Shown here in pieces: positions 58,466-64,000 of a stretch of DNA of 64,000 bases. The DNA lies in assembly GCF_002776525.5 (NCBI RefSeq), contig NC_045436.1, forward strand, positions 157,292,666-157,356,665. Reading direction: 5' to 3'. This DNA comes from Piliocolobus tephrosceles. Its lineage: Eukaryota > Chordata > Mammalia > Primates > Cercopithecidae. Each line of letters begins with the position of its first letter. Position 1 is the first letter of the stretch. The translations under genes were made by a program, and so were the position numbers. The notes below the pieces were generated by a model, which saw only the letters and a program-made list of their open reading frames with translations, did not search any database and was not told the DNA's origin.

Positions 58466-59358
58466 CATTTTGCATTGTTTTATGGAAGACAAGGGAACTT
58501 TGCCAGTTTTAATATTTTACCTGAGACCAGTGCCAGAAACTAGAATTAAAAGAATAATATATCTCTTTTTTCTTTCTTTATCCAATTTTGCTCAGGCAGA
58601 GCAAAAATAAAATTTTGATTAAGTCTAGTCTTTATTATTCTTCTAATGAGTACCTATGATAGTGATTTAGAAAACTCATTGAATGAAGTCCAAAGGCCCC
58701 TGTGAGTCCTTAAAGCATAGGGTTTTAATGACCAATCTAATGACCAATACATTTAAGAATTAGTAATGTGAACATGGCTTCACTTAGCATTACTCAACCT
58801 AAAAAGAGACCACGACTAGAAGTAAAGATGAGACTTCTGGCCAGAGGGTCATTGATACCAGAGGAAATGACTGTTTTGGTTAATCCTTCCCCTCTGCTAT
58901 GGATATCCTGGAATATTATTACACCATTATCCTACCCCAGCCGAACCTAAAATTTATGGAAACATAATTTTGTCTTGAATATGAGTATTTAGGAATATAT
59001 AACTTCAAAATTTAGGAGACATTTAAAAAATGGTTTAACCATTTTAGTGGTTATTTTAATATTAAAACCTTTTTAATTTTGGAGGTTTTCACAGAGAGAC
59101 CTGAGACCATGTTCCAATGCACTCTACAAAAAGGACTTCTGGACTTTCAAGAGGAAGTCAAAATTCTGGCAGGATAAATTGATAATAGTACAAGGGTTAT
59201 TCTAAAAAATCAAAGCCTGTAGCTTACTTTAGAAAACCAATTTGCAAAGAAGCAATATGTTAAAGTAGAATAGATCAATTGGTCAGCACTGGTCTTCTCT
59301 CCTTTGTAAAGTGCTAGAGAGGAATGCTGCATATTGATTATGTGATTCTGTTCAGTAG
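58466..59358. other. Unassigned stretch
   Basis: No family recognised. A 60-codon frame (58768-58950) has no domain. Confidence 0.5.
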
Positions 59359-59445
59359 AACCTCTCTCTCTCACACACACACACACACACGCACACATAC
59401 ACACACACACGCACATTCATTCTTGCTCTCTCTCTCTTTCTCTCT
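59359..59445. repeat. (CT)n(CA)n...(CT)n compound microsatellite
   Basis: CT units lead into two CA runs, then a second CT-rich run from about 59425. Confidence 0.95.
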
Positions 59446-59613
59446 GGTTTGGAAACTCATAATATTTTTTCACAAGTATTATTGTACAGGCCTTCAGCAG
59501 GCTCTTGACAAATCGGAGCACCCTTATTTTCTATAATTTGTATCTCAAATTAACAAATATTTTTTCGTAAACATAAAAAGAGTTTTCACATATACTTACA
59601 CAGGAGGTGTTTT

Positions 59614-59790
59614 GGTCAACTATTGCTGTGTAACAACTTACAGCAATTACTGGCAGAAGACAATAAGAATGTACTGCTCTCTTGTGTTTGCAGGTTGGCT
59701 GGGGCAGCTGTACTTCATGCTAAGTTAAGGTCAGCTAGTGAGGCTGGGCTCTGCACATCTCTTTCGACTCGTGGGCCCTATGGGGATGAC
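59614..59790 (-). mobile_element. MLT1-type LTR fragment
   Basis: 'tcaactattgctgtgtaaca', 'tttgcaggttggctggggca' and 'aaggtcagctagtgaggctg' resemble the first 180 bases of a reverse MLT1 LTR. The rest is missing. Confidence 0.6.
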
Positions 59791-59801
59791 TAAGGCTGTG
59801 G

Positions 59802-59828
59802 TTTTTGTTTGTTTGTTTGTTTGTTTTT
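59802..59828. repeat. (TTTG)n simple repeat
   Basis: Five or so TTTG units. Confidence 0.93.
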
Positions 59829-60609
59829 CTTAGTGAAGATATAAGCACAAGAGCATTCGCTGAAATACACAAGATTGCTTAAGGACTCAACTAAGAGGTT
59901 ATGCAAGGTCATTCTTGCCCAAATCGCATTAACAAATTCAAGTTCTATGGAAGAAGCCAAAGTAAACAGGAGTAGATTAGACTTCACCTTTCCTAGGAGT
60001 TACTTTAAAATCACGTGCTAAAGAACCTACATCCAAGAACAAGTTCAGAATTAGGCCCAATATTTTAAACTACTGCAGAAGATTTTGCAAAATAGCAACA
60101 GACAGTATACAGATTTTTTATATATTGAGTATTCTTATATATAAAAAAGCTCTACAGATATACTCAAATGGAAAAAAAAATCTGAATTCTTTCCCATTTT
60201 TATTAAAGCTGGTAACATTATAATACAATGCTCCTGAGTTTATTGTTTCAAATCACCAATTAATGTCTTTAGCCATTTAACATTGAGAGTAAAGGAGGGA
60301 CTCTTTCTGTGTTTGTGGGTTTGTTTGAGTGTTTATCTGTGGCTATGATTTTAAAATGACTATGACTACATAGATAAAGGGAAATGGAATTTCCCAAGAT
60401 GAAAATGTTCATCTGGTAATTTTATGAATAAATGGAGCATCTAAGAATAGTCAAACTGCTAAATATCACCAAATAAATGTCTTGCTGGTTTTAACCCAAC
60501 AAATCTATTGTGGAAAAAATATATGTAAACAAGCTACAGAGAACAGTTGCCTCTATTCCTGCTTCCCCTTTCTTGGTTTACTATCTACAAAGCTTTTTAC
60601 TCATGCAGA
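59829..60609. other. Unassigned AT-rich stretch
   Basis: No family recognised. Confidence 0.5.
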
Positions 60610-60730
60610 ATAATTTTGAAATCATCTTAATTCCTCTCCTTCTCTTGGTCTCCTCACCACCACACCAAAGCAATGCCTAGGTCCTAAGCATCCTACACTT
60701 CTACTTGCACATAATACTCATCATTTTATA
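60610..60730 (+). mobile_element. Possible L2 fragment
   Basis: 'catcttaattcctctccttc' and 'tcctcaccaccacaccaaag' resemble the L2 text preceding the segment at 61185. Short. Confidence 0.4.
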
Positions 60731-60789
60731 ATAATTATTATTTTTTGCTACAGTCGTCTATTCTCCAGAGAGGCAGAGAAAGGGGCAGT

Positions 60790-60927
60790 GGTAAAATAAA
60801 AAACGTTGACTCAAAGAGTTAGAGTTTCTGACTGTAATAGTCAAGTCCACCACTTTCAGCCTGTTATTCAACCTTTGGTTCACTTAGAGAACCTCTATAT
60901 GTCTATTCTTTCACCTTTAAAATAAAG
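60790..60927 (+). mobile_element. MIR element
   Basis: 'tcaagtccaccactttcagc', 'ttattcaacctttggttcac' and 'tttcacctttaaaataaagg' give the MIR order, diverged. Cut by the Alu at 60928. Confidence 0.5.
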
Positions 60928-61105
60928 GAGCTAGGCATGGTGGCACACTGTAGTCCCAGCTACTTGTGGGGGAGGGGGGAATTTGAGTTAGGAGGATCAC
61001 TTGAGCCCAGGAGTTTGAGGCTGCAATGAGTTATGATCGAGCAGCTACACTCCAGCCTGGGCAACAGAGTGATACTCCATCTCTAAAAATGAGTAAATAA
61101 AAATG
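60928..61105 (+). mobile_element. AluJ-like right arm / Alu fragment
   Basis: 'gctaggcatggtggcacact', 'aggatcacttgagcccagga', 'actccagcctgggcaacaga' and an A-rich (TAAA) tail. It lacks the left arm. Confidence 0.88.
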
Positions 61106-61184
61106 AAGATATAAAATAAGGGAAAATATTCTACCTAAAGATATGTCACCTCGAGCTCTAATCATTCTTTCACACCATGGTTAC

Positions 61185-61735
61185 TCTTAGATCATACTCC
61201 AACTTCTACAATAATACATCATTGCCTATACTATAACTTTTGAAATCTTCAACAAGACATTGCAAATCTCCTTTTGTTTGTGACCACAGTCCTTTTTTTA
61301 ATAACACCCCCTCCTATGTTCTTATAAAGATCCTGCGACAATACCTTCATTATAGACACTGAGCAGGCCATGCCCAGAAGTTACTCTTACCCTAGATAGC
61401 CCTGCACCTCAATCTTTGCTTATCCTTTTCATCCTTTAAGGTTTACCTAAAACATCCCTTCCTTTGTAAATATTCCCGAATATCTGAGTGAGAATATGCA
61501 GATCATTTCTGGTGGCACATTTTCTTTTTATATCTTGATTAGCTACACACATCATTCATCCTCATATACAGTCAATATTGCACAGTTTTGTCTCGCCTGT
61601 TGATTGTATGTCCTTTGAAAGCAGGATTCTAATAACCTTATCATAATTTTTAATTTTATTACCCAAGTGCATTCATATATCAAGCTTCCTGTTTATATTT
61701 GTTGATTTAAAATGAGCAGATTTACCAGGAGCCTG
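61185..61735 (+). mobile_element. L2 LINE, 3' part
   Basis: 'cctgcacctcaatctttgct', 'tttcatcctttaaggtttac', 'ctaaaacatcccttcctttg' and 'attgtatgtcctttgaaagc' follow the L2 3' region in forward order. Diverged. Confidence 0.6.
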
Positions 61736-61790
61736 ATGTCTATCTTTAGAAATTTAAATAAATGTTCTTTTTAAAAAATATATTTATTGG

Positions 61791-62084
61791 GCCGGACACG
61801 GTGGCTCATGCCTGTAATCCCAGTGGTTTGGGAGGCCGAGGCAGGAGGATCACCTGAGGTCAGGAGTTCAATACTAGCCTGGCCAACATGGTTAAACCCT
61901 GTCTCTACTGAAAATAAAAATTAAAAAAAAAAAAATAGCCAGACTTTGTGGTGTGTACCTGTAGTCCCAGCTACTCAGGAGGCTGAGGCAGGAGAATCTC
62001 TTGAACCCAGGAGGCAGAAGCTGCAGTGAGTTAAGATCTTGCCACCACACACTCCAGCCTGGGCAACAGAATGAGACTCCGTAT
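61791..62084 (+). mobile_element. AluS-like element
   Basis: 'gggccggacacggtggctca' to 'agaatgagactccgtat', both arms. The mid A-rich linker has grown to a run of about 13 A. The tail continues as an AT/CA microsatellite. Confidence 0.94.
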
Positions 62085-62088
62085 AAAA

Positions 62089-62126
<38 letters not shown>

Positions 62127-62157
62127 TATATATGCAAACACACACACACACATATAT
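62085..62157. repeat. (AT)n/(CA)n microsatellite at Alu tail
   Basis: A run, then about a dozen AT units, TGCACATATATA and a CA block. Confidence 0.95.
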
Positions 62158-62380
62158 AGTTATTTATTTATTTAGTGGGGGATGTAGTTGCTCCCACACG
62201 TTAGTGCTATTTTTAAGTTTTTTTTTCAGCTTTATTAAGATATAATTGACAAATACAGATTATACATGTTTTTGACGTTATTGAATGTGGGGGTGTTTTC
62301 TTAATTTGATATATGACGTACTGTGAAATGGCTACTTCAATCAAATTGATTCACAGATCCATTACCACACATTGCTGTCA

Positions 62381-62381
62381 T

Positions 62382-62418
<37 letters not shown>

Positions 62419-62440
62419 CAAAGAGAGAGAGACAGAGAGA
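62381..62440. repeat. (TG)n(AG)n compound microsatellite
   Basis: Ten TG units directly followed by AG-rich units, inside an L1 3' UTR where related copies carry a short TGTG run. Confidence 0.95.
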
Positions 62441-63528
62441 TGAGAACACTTAAGATCAAATCTCTTAGCATATTTTAAGTAAACAATGTAATATTGACTA
62501 TAGTAATCATACTGTACATTAGATCCCAAAAATGTATTCAAATTATAACTGAAAGCTTGTACTTTAAGGACGATAACTTCCCATTTACCCCACTCCCCAG
62601 TCACTGGCAACCAGCTTTCTACTCTCTGCTTCTATTAGTTTGAATTTTTTAGATTCTACATATAAATAATATCACACAATATGTGTATTTCTGTACCTAG
62701 CTTAATTCATTTTGCATATTGTCCTCCAGATTCAGTCATGTTGTCAAAAATGGCAGGATTTCCTTTATTTTTAAGTGTGAATAGTATTCTATCACACACA
62801 CATATATACATACCACAATATTTTATCCATTAATTGATAAACACAAATCATTTAAATTGTTTTCATATCTTTACTATTGTGAATAATGTTGCAATAAACA
62901 TGGGAATAAAAACACTAATTTGATTTCCTTTAAATATATACCCAGAAATGAGATTGTTGGATCATATATATGGTAGTTCTATAATTAAATTTTGAGGAAC
63001 CTCAATACTGTTTTTCATAATGTCTGCACTAATTTGTGACCTCATTTACAGTGTGCAAGTATTCCCTTTTCTCCACATTCTTGTCAACACTTGTCTTGTG
63101 TTTCTTGTCTTTTTCATAATAGCCACCTTTATAGGTGTGAAGTGATAACCCATTATGGTTTTGATTTGCATTTTCTTGATGAAGAGTGATGTTGAACAGC
63201 TTTTTATATATCTGTTGGCTATGTATATGTCTTCTTTGGAAAATGTGTATTGAGGTCCTTTGTCCATATTTTAATGGGGTTATTTGTATTTTTGAATCAA
63301 ATTATAGTATCTATTTATACATTTTTGATATTAACCCTTAATCAGATATTTGCTTTGGAAATATTTTCTCCCATTCTGTAGCTTGCTTTTTCATTTTGTT
63401 GACTGTTTTCTTTGCTGTGTAGGAGAAACTTACTAGTTTGATGTAGTTCCACTATATTTTTTCTTTTGTTATCCATACTTCTCATGTCATATTTTTAAAA
63501 AATCATTGCAAAAACCACTGTCACAGAG

Positions 63529-63552
63529 TTTTTTTTTTTTTTTTTTTTTTTT
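63529..63552. repeat. T tract (24 T)
   Basis: Pure T run interrupting L1 ORF2 text. It could be slippage or the tail of a lost insertion. Confidence 0.95.
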
Positions 63553-64000
63553 AACCTGTGTTTTCTTCTAGGAGTTTTAGGCCTTCGGGTCTTATATTAC
63601 ACTCTTTAATTCATTTCCAATTAAGTTTTATATATGGTGTAAGATAAAAGTCCAAATTCATTTTTGCATCTGAATATCTTTTCCCCAACATCATTTATGG
63701 AAGAGAATAACCCTTCCCCTTTGTATATTCTTGGCACCCTTGTCAAAGATATGTTCACTGTGTATGTGTAGGTTTATTTCTGGGCTCTTTGTTGTGTTCC
63801 ATTTGTCTATGTGTCTGTTTTTACGCCATTACCATACTTTTGATCACTGTATGTTTGAAATATTGTTTGAAATCAGGAAGTGTGACACCTCCAGCTTTTT
63901 CCCTCTTTCTCAATACTGTTTTGGTTTTCTGAGGTCTTTGGTCGTTCCATAAAAAAGGTAGGATTTTTTTTTTTCTATTTCTGTGAGAAATGGAACAGAA

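Larger units (their letters stand above)
62210..64000 (-). mobile_element. L1 (L1MA/L1MB-like), 3' UTR and ORF2 end, runs off window
   Basis: From the 3' UTR ('agctttattaagatataatt', 'gtgaaatggctacttcaatc', 'cattagatcccaaaaatgta', 'ggcaaccagctttctactct') into ORF2 ('atatacccagaaatgagatt', 'ttttgatttgcattttcttg', 'cccattctgtagcttgcttt', 'tcatttatggaagagaataa'). The open piece 63046-63267 on the minus strand is an ORF2 remnant with the L1 phrase KEDIYIAN. A GT/GA repeat (62381) and a 24-T tract (63529) have expanded inside it. The 5' end lies beyond 64000. Confidence 0.9.

Noticed and set aside
62085..62440. Alternating AT, CA, TG and AG runs as a possible regulatory or Z-DNA element
   Set aside because: They are explained by an Alu tail and by expansion within an L1 3' UTR.
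1..64000. Prokaryotic-style systems such as CRISPR, operons, toxin-antitoxin or phage modules
   Set aside because: Base composition, dense Alu/L1/MaLR content and absence of long frames all show mammalian nuclear DNA. No spaced direct-repeat array or gene cluster is present.

Overview
The window looks like nuclear DNA of a primate, most likely an Old World monkey. Alu elements, THE1/MST/MLT1/MLT2 LTRs and primate-age L1 copies are all present. The two best-preserved Alus (21852-22156 and 28969-29273) carry variants I associate with the cercopithecid AluY (AluYR-type) lineage: 'GGCTCAAGCCTG' near the 5' end, 'GAGACGGGC', 'AACTAGCC' and, in the right arm, 'ATCCGGCC'. This assignment comes from remembered family consensus sequences, not from a database search. 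There are three runs of N (9708-9717, 19429-19859, 30090-30099), all inside microsatellites, as expected of a draft assembly.

I find no convincing protein-coding gene, tRNA, rRNA, CRISPR array, operon or bacterial-type signal. Every open reading frame is short. Most lie in Alu, L1 or MaLR sequence or in simple repeats, and the rest show no recognisable domain. The window is therefore an AT-rich intergenic or intronic stretch, and its content is a record of transposon insertions.

Layout. 1-5 kb: an old L1M 3' end split by a younger L1 in the opposite direction, then a 1.2 kb L2. 5-20 kb: mostly unassigned AT-rich DNA with MIRs, an MLT1 LTR, several Alus and a GGAA microsatellite. 19-20.2 kb: two Alus tail to tail around a 431-N gap. 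20.5-23.8 kb: an ancient L1 on the minus strand broken by a young AluY and an MST/THE1 solo LTR. 24-28 kb: Alu, MIR, a THE1 solo LTR and an L2 with a 44-bp tandem duplication. 28.6-30.8 kb: a multi-level nest (L1M, AluY, a probable ERV1 LTR, AluS, AAT repeat). 30.8-33.9 kb: two MaLR half-elements fused in opposite orientations. 34.8-37.7 kb: a 5'-truncated primate L1 with a perfect 14-bp target-site duplication and a mutated reverse-transcriptase motif. 40-46 kb: two plus-strand L1 3' ends and three MLT1-type LTRs. 50.2-50.7 kb: an MLT2 LTR. 55.3-58.5 kb: an L2 interrupted by a structurally complete MaLR (LTR-internal-LTR) with a 5-bp target-site duplication. 60-64 kb: L2, MIR, Alu and the 3' part of an L1 that runs off the end.

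No genes act together here. What can be read is relative age from nesting: L2 and MIR first, then old L1M, then MaLR and ERV LTRs, then AluJ/S and L1P, then AluY. I see no evidence of a new biological system. The most unusual structures are the inverted MaLR pair and the gap between the tail-to-tail Alus.
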